Shown: positions 1 to 9,373, counted from the first letter of the stretch. The stretch is 64,000 nt of DNA from Candidatus Bathyarchaeota archaeon (GCA_025057795.1 JANXEP010000004.1:34953-98952); one strand, 5' to 3'. Notes: generated by a model from the sequence alone, not told the origin. Numbers and translations are program-made.

Positions 1-750
1 GATGCGGATTATGTCCACAAGCTTGTGTGTCAAGTCGTCTTCTGAGCGGATTCCAGACTCTAAGGTTATGGAGGGCCTCACATAAACCGGCGGCACGGGT
101 AAAACTTGCAGAACCATCCATTCCGGGCGGGCTTTTTCAGGGTCGAAGCCTAAAAGCCTCAAGTCGTCGTTGGGTATACGCTCAAGCCTCTCTCGAATCA
201 TGCTGGGCGTTAAAGGCTGGGAGCCGCTTCCTGGAATTTCCTCGCTGAACTTTGTAGGTTTTTCAAAGGATATCTTATATTGGGGAGTGTTGCAGTGGGG
301 ACACGTTTTGGTCTTCGTTTCCTGCATCACCCTCTTGAAAACTTCGTCGGGAATTACGCCTAAAAGGTGACGTGTCCTTTCAATTCTTGCCCGCAGCTTT
401 TTTATCGAGTCTTCTGAAAGCAAAACTCGCCCGCAGTTTCTGCATGTTACCCTTAAAAGGTCGTAGATTATCCTTGCAAATTCAATGTGGATTATTGGAA
501 CTGCAAGTTCAATGTGTCCGAAATGTCCTGGACAACGGGCCGCCGTGTTTCCACACGTTTTACATCTCTGTCTAGGCTCAAGGGTTCCAAGTCTGCCGTC
601 CATAAGCCCAGCGGTTATCGGCGCGCCGTCTTCATCGTAAGTGTCTGGGGTTTGAATTTCGACAACGGAAAGTTTCCTTATCTCCTGCGGCGAGAACAAG
701 CCGAAACTGATTTCGTCTACAACCTCGTGGGCAACCTCTTCAGCCGCCAT
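1..750 (-). CDS. rpoA1: DNA-directed RNA polymerase subunit A' (N-terminal part, cut by window edge)
   Basis: Largest-subunit N-terminal half of the archaeal RNA polymerase; it builds the clamp and, beyond this window, the catalytic Mg site. The reverse strand reads from an ATG at 750 without a stop to base 1 (about 250 residues). It shows the clamp zinc motif C-x2-C-x6-C-x2-H (residues about 63-76, CKTCG...CPGHFGH) and a second cysteine cluster (CRNCG ... CPHC) typical of A'. The start lies 1 base after the rpoB stop, so rpoB and rpoA1 are co-transcribed and probably translationally coupled, the usual archaeal order. The active-site NADFDGD segment would lie outside the window. Confidence 0.95.
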   Translation of the reverse strand, partial: MAAEEVAHEVVDEISFGLFSPQEIRKLSVVEIQTPDTYDEDGAPITAGLMDGRLGTLEPRQRCKTCGNTAARCPGHFGHIELAVPIIHIEFARIIYDLLRVTCRNCGRVLLSEDSIKKLRARIERTRHLLGVIPDEVFKRVMQETKTKTCPHCNTPQYKISFEKPTKFSEEIPGSGSQPLTPSMIRERLERIPNDDLRLLGFDPEKARPEWMVLQVLPVPPVYVRPSITLESGIRSEDDLTHKLVDIIRI

Positions 751-751
751 T

Positions 752-3700
752 TTAGGCCCTCTCCTTAAGCTTTAATTTGGGCGCTATGCAGAGGCTCATT
801 AGCTCCTGCAGGAGAAGTTTAAAAGCGTAAGAGACCGTAACCGGGGAAATTTTCGCCTTATCTTCACATAACCTGCAGACGTATTTCCGTAGCTTCATGT
901 CGTAGTAGGCTATATAGCCACAGTTCTTACAAATGTACAACGTGTACTTGTCCGACTCTTCCAATAGCCTGTCATGGAGAAGCATAGCCGCCCCATGCCC
1001 AATCAAACAGTCCCTCTCCATTTCGCCGAACCTTAGGCCGCCGCCCCTAGCCCGCCCTTCCGTGGGCTGCCTTGTAAGCATCTGCACTTGCCCTCGCGCC
1101 CTCGCATGCATTTTGTCCGCAACCATGTGGTGGAGCTTCTGGTAGTACACAATTCCAACAAAAATGTCTGCGACGAATTTTTCGCCTGTTACGCCGTTGT
1201 AGAAAACTTCTCTGCCAGTGTGGCTGAAGCCAAGCTTTAACAGAGCCTTCATTAGATTTTCTGGTTTTTCGTTGGAGAATGGGGTTCCGTCAACAGTTTT
1301 TCCTTCCATAGCTGCAACCTTGCCTGCTAAGGATTCAACGAACTGTCCAATAGTCATCCTTGATGGGATGGCGTGGGGGTTTATTATTATGTCTGGAACT
1401 ATGCCGTCTTCTGTGAAAGGCATATCTTCCTGGGGTACAATTAACCCTATAACACCTTTCTGGCCGTGGCGGGACGCAAACTTGTCGCCTAGCTCTGGAA
1501 TCCTCTGGTCTCGAACCCTCACTTTGACGAGTTTGCTTCCCTCACCTGATTCCGTTAAGAAAACTGCGTCCACAATGCCCGTTTCTGAGGGACGCATGTC
1601 CACAGATGTATCGCGCATTGAAGGCCCCCTGACTTCAAACTCTTTATATTCTTCGAGGAACCTCGGCGGACTTGTCCTCCCTATTAGGACGTCTCCGCCT
1701 GCCACCTGTGCTTCTAAGCTGATTATTCCGTCGGGCTCAAGAAGCCTGTAGTAGTGTTCTCCCCTGAACCCTCTGGTTCCAGGCTCAGGTATCACGAATT
1801 TGTCCTTTAACCCGCCCATGTACTGGCGGCATTCGGCCTCATATATCCGGTAAAAGGTTGAACGGGCTAACCCTCTTTCTATGGAGGATTTGTTGAAGAT
1901 GAGGGCGTCCTCCATGTTGTAGCCTTCGAAGGAGATAACTGCAACCACACAGTTCTGGCCTGAGGGTCGAAGCTTATATCCCATGGTCTCCATTAGAGCG
2001 GTTTCCACAAGGGGCGTCTGGGGGTAATGAAGTAAGTGTGCCCTGGAATCCACCCTCAATGGAAAGTTTGTAGCGAACATTCCTAGGGCTTGCTTAGCCA
2101 TTGCCGCCTGGTAGGAGTTACGTGGCGACTGGTTGTGCTCCGCGTAAGGTATTGTTGAAGCGCATATTCCAAGAATGGTGTGGGTTGCAATCTCCATGTG
2201 GGTGTGTTCCGGGGTCACTTCCTCAGGGCTTAGGGCGATATAGGCGTTCTCCTCTTCTTCCGCGTCTAAATATTCAATTATGCCGTTTTTAACAAGGTCC
2301 TCCCATGTCCAATCTCCATTAACGATTTTTTCAATATGTTCTGGTTGAAGTTTAGAAACTCCCCCTTCAACTATTATCAGGGGGCGCCTAACCCTTCCCT
2401 CATCACAGTTAACGTAAACCTCCTCCCTTTCGCCCTCAACCTTTGAGTAGTAGGCTATGTTAACCTCTGTGGATATTTCTCCAGCCCTTCGCTTTTGCCT
2501 AAAATCTTTCACAAGCTTTTCAGGCTGGGTGCAGTAGCCGACAATGTTTCCATCGACGAAAACCTTGGCCCCAACACTCTTCAACGTTTTGTTTGCCTCG
2601 TAGACGGAGGTGACTCCCATGCTGAACAATATCTGTTTAACCTTTTCAGGGTTTGTCCCCACAGAAATGCATGCTGACAAGGCAAGGTTTTTAACAAGGC
2701 CACAGTTTGAACCTTCAGGGGTTTCGTTGGGGCATAGGCGGCCCCAGTGGGTTGGATGCAGGTCTCTAGCTTCGAAGTTGGGCTGGCTTCTGCTAAGTGG
2801 GGACTGCAGCCTTCGCAGGTGGCTTAAAGTTGAAAGATAATTTGTCCTGTCCAAAAGCTGAGTTACGCCGACGCGGCCCCTCCCCCAGTTTCCAGTTGCA
2901 AGGGCATGCTGAAGCCTTTCAGTTATTATTCCCGGACGCACAGCCGCCGAAACCGTTATTATTGGACCTTTGACCCCTATCCTCTCCAGCTGGTATTTTA
3001 TGTCTCTGATTAGGTTTCTGAAGGCTACCCTGAAAAGGTCTGCCAGAAGCGGGCCTGCAAGCCTCAAACGCTTGTTTTTGAAGTGGTCCTTGTCGTCGGG
3101 TTTCCTCCTTCCAAGCTTCAGCTCAATAACCCTGCAAGCCATTTCTCCCAGGAATAGGGCTTTGTCCCTCCGGCTTTGGCTTGTCCTGCCTATGTGGGGT
3201 AGGAAGTTTTTGTCTATGGCCGTTTCCGCCTTCTGTATGCGGTACTCCTCAACCTGCCCGTGGGCCACACGGTTCCCGATGAATAGGATAGCCTCCTTAA
3301 CGGTGTCGACGCCCACAGCCTTTTCAAAGGAAGGTTCAAGCTCCCTTTGTATTTCCTCATCTGTTGAAACGGCTTCGGCGATTTCCTTGTCCGACTCTAA
3401 CCCCAGAGCCCTCATTAGTACGACGAAGGGGATTTCTGTGGGCACACCGGGCATGGAAGCGTATATAGCTCCATCCGACTTCATTTTCAACTCTATTCTG
3501 GCTCTGAAACCAACTGTTGTGGAGAAAAGCTTCGCTTGGTAAATGGGCGTTGCTCCCTTTTCGTCTACATCAACAATAATCCTGTTCGGAGCCAAGTCCT
3601 CCATGGCCACTATGACCCTTTCAGAACCGTTAACAATGAAGTAGCCTCCAGGGTCGTCCGGGTCTTCGCCGCATGCAATTAACTCTTCACGGGAAAGCTG

Positions 3701-4135
3701 CGACAGAAAGCAAAGCTTCGACTTTAACATCACTGGAATATTGCCAATGTATACAAGCTCCGTGTCTTGTTCCCTGCCGTCCACAACGGGAGTCATTTCT
3801 AGGGCTATGGGAGCAGCATAAGTTAGGTTGCGGAGCCTAGCCTCAATGGGGTAAATCTCATGTTTTGTCCCGTCAACCTCTGTCACGTATGGGCCGCTGA
3901 TCCTTGTCTGGGGGTCAATTATCCAAACTTGCCCCAACTTCACTTTGTATGGGCATTCCGGAACCTCTATGGGGATTTCGCCAACCTCATCTATGATTTC
4001 CTGCAAGCCGTGGTCTATAAACTCGTTGTAAGAGTCCAAGTGTTGGCGAACTAAACCCTTCTCCCTGAAGAAAGCGTTTAACAGTATATTTGAACTTTCC
4101 TTTGAGAACTTAACCAACCAAAACCAACCCCGCAA
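752..4135 (-). CDS. rpoB: DNA-directed RNA polymerase subunit B (unsplit)
   Basis: Second-largest RNA polymerase subunit, forming the lobe, protrusion, wall and part of the active centre. The 1127 residues match the length of fused archaeal B; many euryarchaea split this into B'' and B', which is not the case here. Visible family motifs are GDKFASRHGQKG (about 900), the HARARG...RQPTEGRARGGG...GEMERDCLIGHGA block near residues 1030-1060, and a C-terminal zinc ribbon CKNCG...CRLC (about 1072-1093). The frame opens at a TTG; another TTG six codons in (start of LVKFSKES) is equally possible. Family members usually begin close to the AFFREKGLVRQHLDSYN block at residues 22-38. rpoH, often found just upstream, is not recognisable here. 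Confidence 0.96.
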   Translation of the reverse strand: MRGWFWLVKFSKESSNILLNAFFREKGLVRQHLDSYNEFIDHGLQEIIDEVGEIPIEVPECPYKVKLGQVWIIDPQTRISGPYVTEVDGTKHEIYPIEARLRNLTYAAPIALEMTPVVDGREQDTELVYIGNIPVMLKSKLCFLSQLSREELIACGEDPDDPGGYFIVNGSERVIVAMEDLAPNRIIVDVDEKGATPIYQAKLFSTTVGFRARIELKMKSDGAIYASMPGVPTEIPFVVLMRALGLESDKEIAEAVSTDEEIQRELEPSFEKAVGVDTVKEAILFIGNRVAHGQVEEYRIQKAETAIDKNFLPHIGRTSQSRRDKALFLGEMACRVIELKLGRRKPDDKDHFKNKRLRLAGPLLADLFRVAFRNLIRDIKYQLERIGVKGPIITVSAAVRPGIITERLQHALATGNWGRGRVGVTQLLDRTNYLSTLSHLRRLQSPLSRSQPNFEARDLHPTHWGRLCPNETPEGSNCGLVKNLALSACISVGTNPEKVKQILFSMGVTSVYEANKTLKSVGAKVFVDGNIVGYCTQPEKLVKDFRQKRRAGEISTEVNIAYYSKVEGEREEVYVNCDEGRVRRPLIIVEGGVSKLQPEHIEKIVNGDWTWEDLVKNGIIEYLDAEEEENAYIALSPEEVTPEHTHMEIATHTILGICASTIPYAEHNQSPRNSYQAAMAKQALGMFATNFPLRVDSRAHLLHYPQTPLVETALMETMGYKLRPSGQNCVVAVISFEGYNMEDALIFNKSSIERGLARSTFYRIYEAECRQYMGGLKDKFVIPEPGTRGFRGEHYYRLLEPDGIISLEAQVAGGDVLIGRTSPPRFLEEYKEFEVRGPSMRDTSVDMRPSETGIVDAVFLTESGEGSKLVKVRVRDQRIPELGDKFASRHGQKGVIGLIVPQEDMPFTEDGIVPDIIINPHAIPSRMTIGQFVESLAGKVAAMEGKTVDGTPFSNEKPENLMKALLKLGFSHTGREVFYNGVTGEKFVADIFVGIVYYQKLHHMVADKMHARARGQVQMLTRQPTEGRARGGGLRFGEMERDCLIGHGAAMLLHDRLLEESDKYTLYICKNCGYIAYYDMKLRKYVCRLCEDKAKISPVTVSYAFKLLLQELMSLCIAPKLKLKERA

Positions 4136-4704
4136 CTACAAATTTGATTAAACGATGAAGGATACTTGGCGATGCAGGCTTCCTCAAACCTTCAATCTCC
4201 TCCAGCCTATCTGGATCATCCGGTTTAAAAAGTCTCCATAGGATATAGAGCTAAACACGTAAACTACACAGCTCACTAATAAACTTTTTCATATAACTCC
4301 ACGAAACTTGAATGCACACCGCCAATAAATCAAACCAAAAACCTAAGTTCGCCAAGTTCCTTAATCAAAGCTTTCTTGCGTGACCTGTTCAGCACAGTTG
4401 CTCTAGTTTTCAGTTGACCATGGTCTCCGTATTGGGAATCAAGTCAAAAGCGAAAAACTAGGAGGCAACTCCACCAATTTGGCCGGTGGGTTTGCTTCTC
4501 ACCCGCTTGTATGCGCATCTTCCCACATAAATAAAGGATAAAGCTCCATTAACATGTCACTTATGCCACACGGAGGGGCAGGTTATAGATGGATTGAAGA
4601 ATGGCTCAATAAGAAACTCATATCTACAGCATTATCAACATTGGAAAAAGATAATAGAAACCAAAAGGAGAAGTTAAAAATTGGCTATGATGCACCAAAA
4701 AGGT
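4136..4704. other. Gene-poor interval with decayed coding fragments upstream of rpoB
   Basis: No convincing intact gene. On the minus strand three short open stretches look protein-like but have stops between them. Bases 4444 to about 4527 read CGKMRIQAGEKQTHRPNWW and then a stop. Bases 4330-4443 read on through DHGQLKTRATVLNRSRKKAL. Bases of about 4116-4240 read RLFKPDDPDRLEEIEGLRKP and end in a hydrophobic tail that overlaps the rpoB start. This pattern suggests a degraded gene, but I cannot name it. A strong hairpin (4462-4475 with 4485-4498, 13 of 14 positions paired counting G-U) lies inside. Confidence 0.4.
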
Positions 4705-4819
4705 GCAGGGGTGGCAGAGCATGGTCAAACCGCACTAAGCAAAAGATGGGACTAAATGCGCGGGACTCAAGATCCCGTCCCATAGGGGTTCGTGGGTTCA
4801 AATCCCACCCCCTGCACCA
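4705..4819 (+). tRNA. tRNA-Leu (anticodon CAA) with a 27-base insert in the D arm
   Basis: The acceptor GCAGGGG (4705-4711) pairs with CCCCTGC (4809-4815). The anticodon stem CGGGA/TCCCG encloses loop CTCAAGA, giving anticodon CAA (4768-4770). A long variable arm and T arm GTGGG-TTCAAAT-CCCAC follow, and ACCA is encoded at the 3' end. The D stem GCA (4714-4716) meets its partner TGC only at 4757-4759. About 27 bases (4730-4756) separate the D loop from it, where archaeal tRNA-Leu normally has none. The likeliest reading is a non-canonical intron; because the AAA at both junctions is shared, four boundaries are equivalent. CGCA at 4731-4734 can pair with TGCG at 4757-4760, but a textbook bulge-helix-bulge is not obvious. 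Confidence 0.88.
4730..4756 (+). other. Probable non-canonical tRNA intron (D arm)
   Basis: Twenty-seven bases that do not fit the tRNA-Leu cloverleaf, bounded by an imperfect ACTAA repeat (4734-4738 and 4751-4755). Removing them restores a normal D stem and loop. Introns at D-arm positions are known in several TACK archaea; splicing here is inferred. Confidence 0.6.
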
Positions 4820-4923
4820 ACTCTGCAGCGTCAAATTCGCTCAAATTTCAAAACTTCGCCGTATGTTCTGCGACGAGAGTATTTTAAATAAAAGGGCATT
4901 TATTGTAAGGGATTGGTGGTTGG

Positions 4924-5436
4924 TTGGGGCTTTCGACAAAAAGGTTAGCCATCGCCACCCTTTTTGGAGCGGTCATATTTGTGTCTAAGGCCTTTTTACC
5001 CTCCCCGTTTGACAAAATGCTCATCATTGTGCAGGCAGTTTTGCTTGGGTTGGGATCGCTTATATTAAGAAGAATAGGTGCCGCGTATGTCGCGATGGTT
5101 GGAGGTTTTCTAACAGCCCTTTTCCGGCCAGCCTTCTTCCCTTTTACACTCTTCTTTGCTCTTTTATACGGGTTGTTTGTCGACTTCCTCTTCTTTATTT
5201 TTAAGGTTAACCTTGGCCAAGGAACCGTCAAAACAGGAAGGCTTATGACTTCCATGACTTTAAGCACAGGCTTCACTGGTTTTCTCAGCTACCACGTGTC
5301 AGTTTTGTTTGAGCTACTTCCAAGAAACTTTGCACTAGAGGTTAGCGTACTAGCCACAGGAACCCTCAGTGGCGCCGTAGCCGGCTACCTTGTAGCCGTC
5401 ATTTGGAACAAACACCTAAAAAATACTAGATTTTGA
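4924..5436 (+). CDS. Multi-spanning membrane protein, ECF S-component-like
   Basis: A 170-residue, strongly hydrophobic protein with five or six predicted membrane segments and a short basic C-terminus (NKHLKNTRF). Size and segment pattern resemble substrate-binding S components of energy-coupling-factor transporters or related small archaeal membrane proteins, but I see no residue pattern that fixes a substrate. The TTG at 4924 is the only reasonable start; a weak GGTGG lies just before it. It follows the tRNA-Leu gene by about 100 bases and ends 70 bases before the convergent VTC gene, so it appears to be monocistronic. Confidence 0.75.
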   Translation: MGLSTKRLAIATLFGAVIFVSKAFLPSPFDKMLIIVQAVLLGLGSLILRRIGAAYVAMVGGFLTALFRPAFFPFTLFFALLYGLFVDFLFFIFKVNLGQGTVKTGRLMTSMTLSTGFTGFLSYHVSVLFELLPRNFALEVSVLATGTLSGAVAGYLVAVIWNKHLKNTRF

Positions 5437-5506
5437 CGGTTTACGCAGCATAGCAATTCCTTTAATCATCGCTAACGGAAAAATTCAGTTTTTCCTTTTA
5501 ACCCTT

Positions 5507-6214
5507 TTAAATAGCTAGAATTCCCCTTGCGGCTCTGCACAGCGCGAATTTTCCAAGGGCTCTTCTTAAGCTGACCTCTTCTGAAAGTAGTCCCCTAACA
5601 ACTTCTGGAAGAACGTCGCTGTATTTTACTTCCATTATGACCGCCGCTTCACTGTCAACCCTGAGGGTTGGTATGGGGTTTTCAAAGAATTTCACGGGTT
5701 GGGTAACCAGGCTTGTCCTAAGGTCGAAGTCGAAGGTTACCCTTACATTGCCAACGGGGTAAACGTATGGTTCGCGGAGGTACTCTGAGAGTACTGCTGG
5801 ACGCATGAGGTTGAGGCGGCATTCATTGTAAAAGCGTCTGAGAAGGGGGCTTTTAGAGTCTGCCAGAAAACGAATATCCCCGTTTATGATTTTTTCAGCC
5901 TCCTCCCTCTGGATAACCTCGCTTTCCTTGAACACATAATTGTAAATTCTTGATTTCCGCTCAAACTTTACTGGGTTGTCTCGAAGGTTGTATATTCGGA
6001 GACGGTATTTTTGCCTGTTTCCCACACCTGACATTTTCTCGAAGTATGCTGAGTTTTTAATGTCGTCGAAGTATAGGGTTCGAACATGGTAATGCCCTTC
6101 GGGTTCAGCGTGGGGGTCAATCTTCAACACAGCCCTCAGTTTTCTCCGAAGCATCTGGTAATGTGCAAAGCTGAGGGGGTATTTCAATTCATGCCTTAGG
6201 GGTTTGCTCTGCAT
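5507..6214 (-). CDS. VTC-domain protein (polyphosphate polymerase-like, CYTH superfamily)
   Basis: About 235 residues from the ATG at 6214; the open frame continues upstream but that part overlaps CotH further. It has the tunnel-fold pattern of VTC domains: RHELKY near the N-terminus, VRTLYFDD, KYRLRIYN, KFERKSR and IMEVKYSD near the end. These correspond to the paired basic and acidic residues that bind triphosphate and metal. In yeast VTC4 this fold makes polyphosphate from ATP. The start overlaps the CotH 3' end by 26 bases, so the genes are coupled. VTC, CotH and DUF4956 proteins recur together in bacteria; what they do jointly is not established. No membrane segment or regulatory domain is present. 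Confidence 0.85.
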   Translation of the reverse strand: MQSKPLRHELKYPLSFAHYQMLRRKLRAVLKIDPHAEPEGHYHVRTLYFDDIKNSAYFEKMSGVGNRQKYRLRIYNLRDNPVKFERKSRIYNYVFKESEVIQREEAEKIINGDIRFLADSKSPLLRRFYNECRLNLMRPAVLSEYLREPYVYPVGNVRVTFDFDLRTSLVTQPVKFFENPIPTLRVDSEAAVIMEVKYSDVLPEVVRGLLSEEVSLRRALGKFALCRAARGILAI

Positions 6215-8675
6215 CTTCGCCGCGACCGCCACTTTTCTTTTCAGTTTTTCCCTTGACAATAAAGGGCAAGCATACGGCGACAGCCACTCCTATAAGCAAT
6301 GTGATGGACCAGATGGAGGATTTCCCCACATTTGTGACTTTTACGTTTGGTTTGCCAGGCGTGGGTTGTATGAGGTACTCCCAATTCGGGCTGCCGTCGG
6401 GGTATCTGCCATACGAAACATCAGGCCTCTGCTTTCCAAAAACCACGGAGTCTATTAATGTTCGTCCGTCCCTGGCAAAAAGCCCTATCTCTTCAAAGTC
6501 GCCTTTTAGGGCGAAGCCTGTGTGAATCCCTGTTTGATCTAGGGATGCATCTGCCCATATAACCATGAACTCGCCTGGGCCTAGAACCACGCCGTCTGGG
6601 AAGCGGAATCTCCTCGGCCTGTTCAAGTTATCCGTTAAGTACATACCGCTGAGGTCTACTGGCGTGTCGCCGCCGTTGTAGAGCTCTATCCAGTCGGGGT
6701 ATGTACCATCGGGGCCTCTGAGGGTTCTTCTGTTTCTAGCCATAAACTCGTTTATAACCAAGCCTGTCGGAGGGGGATCTACAAACAAGTTTGGTTTTGC
6801 ATAGGTTGGCCCATCTTTTAATATGCGCCAGCTTCCCTCGCCGTCGGGATATCGGCCGAAGGAGATATTCGCCTCAATGTTTGGATAAGACACGCTGTCA
6901 ACTAGTATGTAACCAGAAAAGTCGTTCGTGTATAGGTAGAGGTTGCCGCCAGCCGGGTTTAGGGTGAAGGGGGCGTGGTCGTCCCCCTCGTTGGGTTCAC
7001 CGTCAAGCCATAATACGAGGAATTCGCCGTCTTCTATACTCCTTTGGGGAAGCTCCCACTTGTTTGGAACTGAGGGATCGTCTGTTAAGAAGAGGCGTGA
7101 ATCCATTACTGATCCGCCTTTAACCAGCGTGCTGGGAGTCTTCACCGCACCCGGGCCTAAATTGTAAATTTCCACCCATGGATCGTAATCCCCATGGTTG
7201 TCGGCTGCTGTGCCGCGGTTAACCGTCACCAATTCGTTAATTTTTAAGTCCGTCTTCTCTGCAAACTGGTTTAACCGAGAGTTTAGATAGGCTGCTCTTC
7301 TCTCCACAAAGCTTATAGTCTCTTTAAGGGATGGCTCAAACATTGAAACAGGTGTCAACAGGTACGGGTCGCTGTAGACGTACTCCTTAATAAGCGATGC
7401 AAGTTCTTGGATTCTTGCGCTTATGGTTTCTGCGTCGAAGCCTTCCCGAAGCATTTGAGCAAGTGCGCGGAGATAAATCTTCTTGTAGGAGTCTACAGCC
7501 AAAACCCTCTGTATCAACACCAGATTAACCAAAGCCGAGGGGTCAATCTTGCTTATTGCAGGCGGCGGCGGGGGCAGTGAAAGGTTTCCGCCGGGTATGA
7601 ATTCAAACCTGATGGGCTGCAGGGTTGCTGGTGGAAAAACATCGTATCTTGCAGGGTCTCTTACGTTTCTAGGCATCATTATCCAAAACGTTCCAAAGGC
7701 AAGGTTGGCATCCCACAAAAGCATGGTGAACTTTCCAGTATTGCCATTTCTATAGAGGTAATAGTTGCGCGCATTCCCTATGTATGAGTCTAGGCTTACA
7801 AACAGGTCTAGAAGCGCAAGCGTGTATAGAACTGATTTAACGTCCATAAGGGGTTCAAGTTTGGCTGGCAACTCCTCCAGGGGTGTTAATGTGAGGGTTC
7901 TTGTCAACTCGATTAGGTCTGTCCAGTCGTTTATAGCTTCATTATTTTTGAGTTCGTAAAAACCGTAGTACAGTTCAGGGTCTGGGCCGAAGTATGAAAG
8001 GGTTGCCAGCATTTCAGCCTTGTAGATGTTGCCGTGCTTATAATCTCCGAAGTGGGTTTCAATGAAGGTGTTGTCTATGTGTTCCACAGCCAAGTAAAGG
8101 CCATAATACTCGTCGTTAATGTATAGACGTGTGTAGACGGAGCGGGGTGCGGGCACGTATTTGCGGGCGAAATCCATGAAAAGCTTTTCCCGCATAAGCG
8201 TGGTGTCTAACGCCAAATTGTTAAGGTCTAATTTTTTAAGCCCTAGGAAAGTTGTTTCAGGACGGGTTCCGTTATCATAGTAGTTAAAATCTATTCTAAA
8301 CGACTTCTTAACCCAACCCTCTACTCCGAAACCGAAAGTTGAAAATCCTTTAAAACGGACGCCGACACGGTTAATTTCAATTCCATGGGAGACGAAGCGG
8401 GCTGGAAAGTAGGGATCCTTAGTGTTGCGGTCTTTGTCGTGGGCTGCGTAGAGGGTTTCATACCAGTTAGGATCATCAAAATACAGGCGAATTTCATGAA
8501 CGTAACTGTCATCGAAGAAAACGGAAGCTTCATCGATTGACTGGTTTTCACCGCTCCATCGTTTAGTTGGGGTAGTATCTGCCAGCCCAATGTTAACAAA
8601 GGTGGCGGATAACAAGGCAAGGGAAAGAAACGTTATCAAAACGCTTTTTGAATAGATTTTGAATATGTTTAACAT
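6189..8675 (-). CDS. Secreted, membrane-anchored CotH kinase-family protein with two lamin-tail domains
   Basis: An 828-residue protein. Residues 1-32 are a signal peptide or anchor. A CotH domain spans roughly 45-440 (VRFKGFSTFG, RLYINDEYYGLYLAVEHID, LLWDANLAFG); the last two carry the acidic and asparagine positions of this atypical kinase fold. Two lamin-tail-like beta domains follow at about 455-610 and 640-770 (each with INE..., W(V/I)E(I/L)YN and a GEF(L/M)V(L/I)W motif). A C-terminal membrane helix near 785-805 precedes a charged tail. The layout implies an extracytoplasmic kinase tethered at the surface. It sits 20 bases after DUF4956 and overlaps the VTC gene. CotH proteins can phosphorylate protein partners; the substrate here is unknown. 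Confidence 0.9.
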   Translation of the reverse strand: MLNIFKIYSKSVLITFLSLALLSATFVNIGLADTTPTKRWSGENQSIDEASVFFDDSYVHEIRLYFDDPNWYETLYAAHDKDRNTKDPYFPARFVSHGIEINRVGVRFKGFSTFGFGVEGWVKKSFRIDFNYYDNGTRPETTFLGLKKLDLNNLALDTTLMREKLFMDFARKYVPAPRSVYTRLYINDEYYGLYLAVEHIDNTFIETHFGDYKHGNIYKAEMLATLSYFGPDPELYYGFYELKNNEAINDWTDLIELTRTLTLTPLEELPAKLEPLMDVKSVLYTLALLDLFVSLDSYIGNARNYYLYRNGNTGKFTMLLWDANLAFGTFWIMMPRNVRDPARYDVFPPATLQPIRFEFIPGGNLSLPPPPPAISKIDPSALVNLVLIQRVLAVDSYKKIYLRALAQMLREGFDAETISARIQELASLIKEYVYSDPYLLTPVSMFEPSLKETISFVERRAAYLNSRLNQFAEKTDLKINELVTVNRGTAADNHGDYDPWVEIYNLGPGAVKTPSTLVKGGSVMDSRLFLTDDPSVPNKWELPQRSIEDGEFLVLWLDGEPNEGDDHAPFTLNPAGGNLYLYTNDFSGYILVDSVSYPNIEANISFGRYPDGEGSWRILKDGPTYAKPNLFVDPPPTGLVINEFMARNRRTLRGPDGTYPDWIELYNGGDTPVDLSGMYLTDNLNRPRRFRFPDGVVLGPGEFMVIWADASLDQTGIHTGFALKGDFEEIGLFARDGRTLIDSVVFGKQRPDVSYGRYPDGSPNWEYLIQPTPGKPNVKVTNVGKSSIWSITLLIGVAVAVCLPFIVKGKTEKKSGGRGEDAEQTPKA

Positions 8676-8695
8676 TCCTTTCTACCCGGGTTACG

Positions 8696-9373
8696 CTAGG
8701 GAGCGGTGTCGGCGCTGTAGCTGACTAACGATGCATCTTTGACGCCTTTAATCCTAAGGAGATCGTCTATTTGGCTTGTCTCCTTATCTTTCATTCGAAC
8801 TTCAAGCATCAGTTCTACGCCGTCGTGGGTTACGGTTCTAGACCTGATCTTGCCCTTTGGAAGGGCTTGCTGAACAGCTTTTTCCACATCGCTTGAGTAG
8901 TGCACAACCAGCAAGTAAGGATCGCTGCTGTGAACCCTTGCTCTGCTTAGCGCCAACAGAAACAGACCGATGATCGGTGAACCTATTATGGCTACCATGT
9001 ATAAGGCTGCACCGCTGGCTATTCCGACGGCTATAGCCCAAAATGTGAAGGCAATTTCCGCAGGATCCTTAATCGCTGTTCTAAAGCGTATTATGCTTAA
9101 GGCGCCAATCATCCCCAGCGAAAGGGCCACGCTTGAGCTTATAGGTATGGTAACCAACGTGACCACGAGGCCGACAAGCACCAACGTAAAATTGAAATTC
9201 TTAGTGTAGATGACGCCTCTGAAAGCCTTCCGATATACGTAGTAAATAAACATTGTTAAAATGAATGTTACGATTAAGCTTAACAAAACCCGTTCCACAG
9301 TCAACGCGTAAAAACCCACAGAAGGATACAGAAACTCCTGCAACAAATTGTTTAAATCCTCAAGCAGGCTCAT
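8696..9373 (-). CDS. DUF4956 membrane protein
   Basis: About 225 residues with four hydrophobic segments followed by a soluble C-terminal domain (from about residue 150). The signature stretch LGMIGALSIIRFRTAIKDP is typical of DUF4956. I place the start at the ATG at 9373, not at the longer frame opening at 9400. A TATA box at 9406-9416 would put the transcript start near 9387, past 9400, and GGGGGCG lies 5 bases before the chosen ATG. It is the first gene of the DUF4956-CotH-VTC operon. The family function is unknown; the recurrent pairing with VTC proteins suggests a role in membrane export or control of a polyanion, which is inference. Confidence 0.88.
   Translation of the reverse strand: MSLLEDLNNLLQEFLYPSVGFYALTVERVLLSLIVTFILTMFIYYVYRKAFRGVIYTKNFNFTLVLVGLVVTLVTIPISSSVALSLGMIGALSIIRFRTAIKDPAEIAFTFWAIAVGIASGAALYMVAIIGSPIIGLFLLALSRARVHSSDPYLLVVHYSSDVEKAVQQALPKGKIRSRTVTHDGVELMLEVRMKDKETSQIDDLLRIKGVKDASLVSYSADTAP

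Noticed and set aside
4554..4988. 144-codon plus-strand ORF across the tRNA-Leu gene
   Set aside because: It reads through the tRNA and into the start of the membrane-protein gene, has no ribosome-binding site and no family resemblance.
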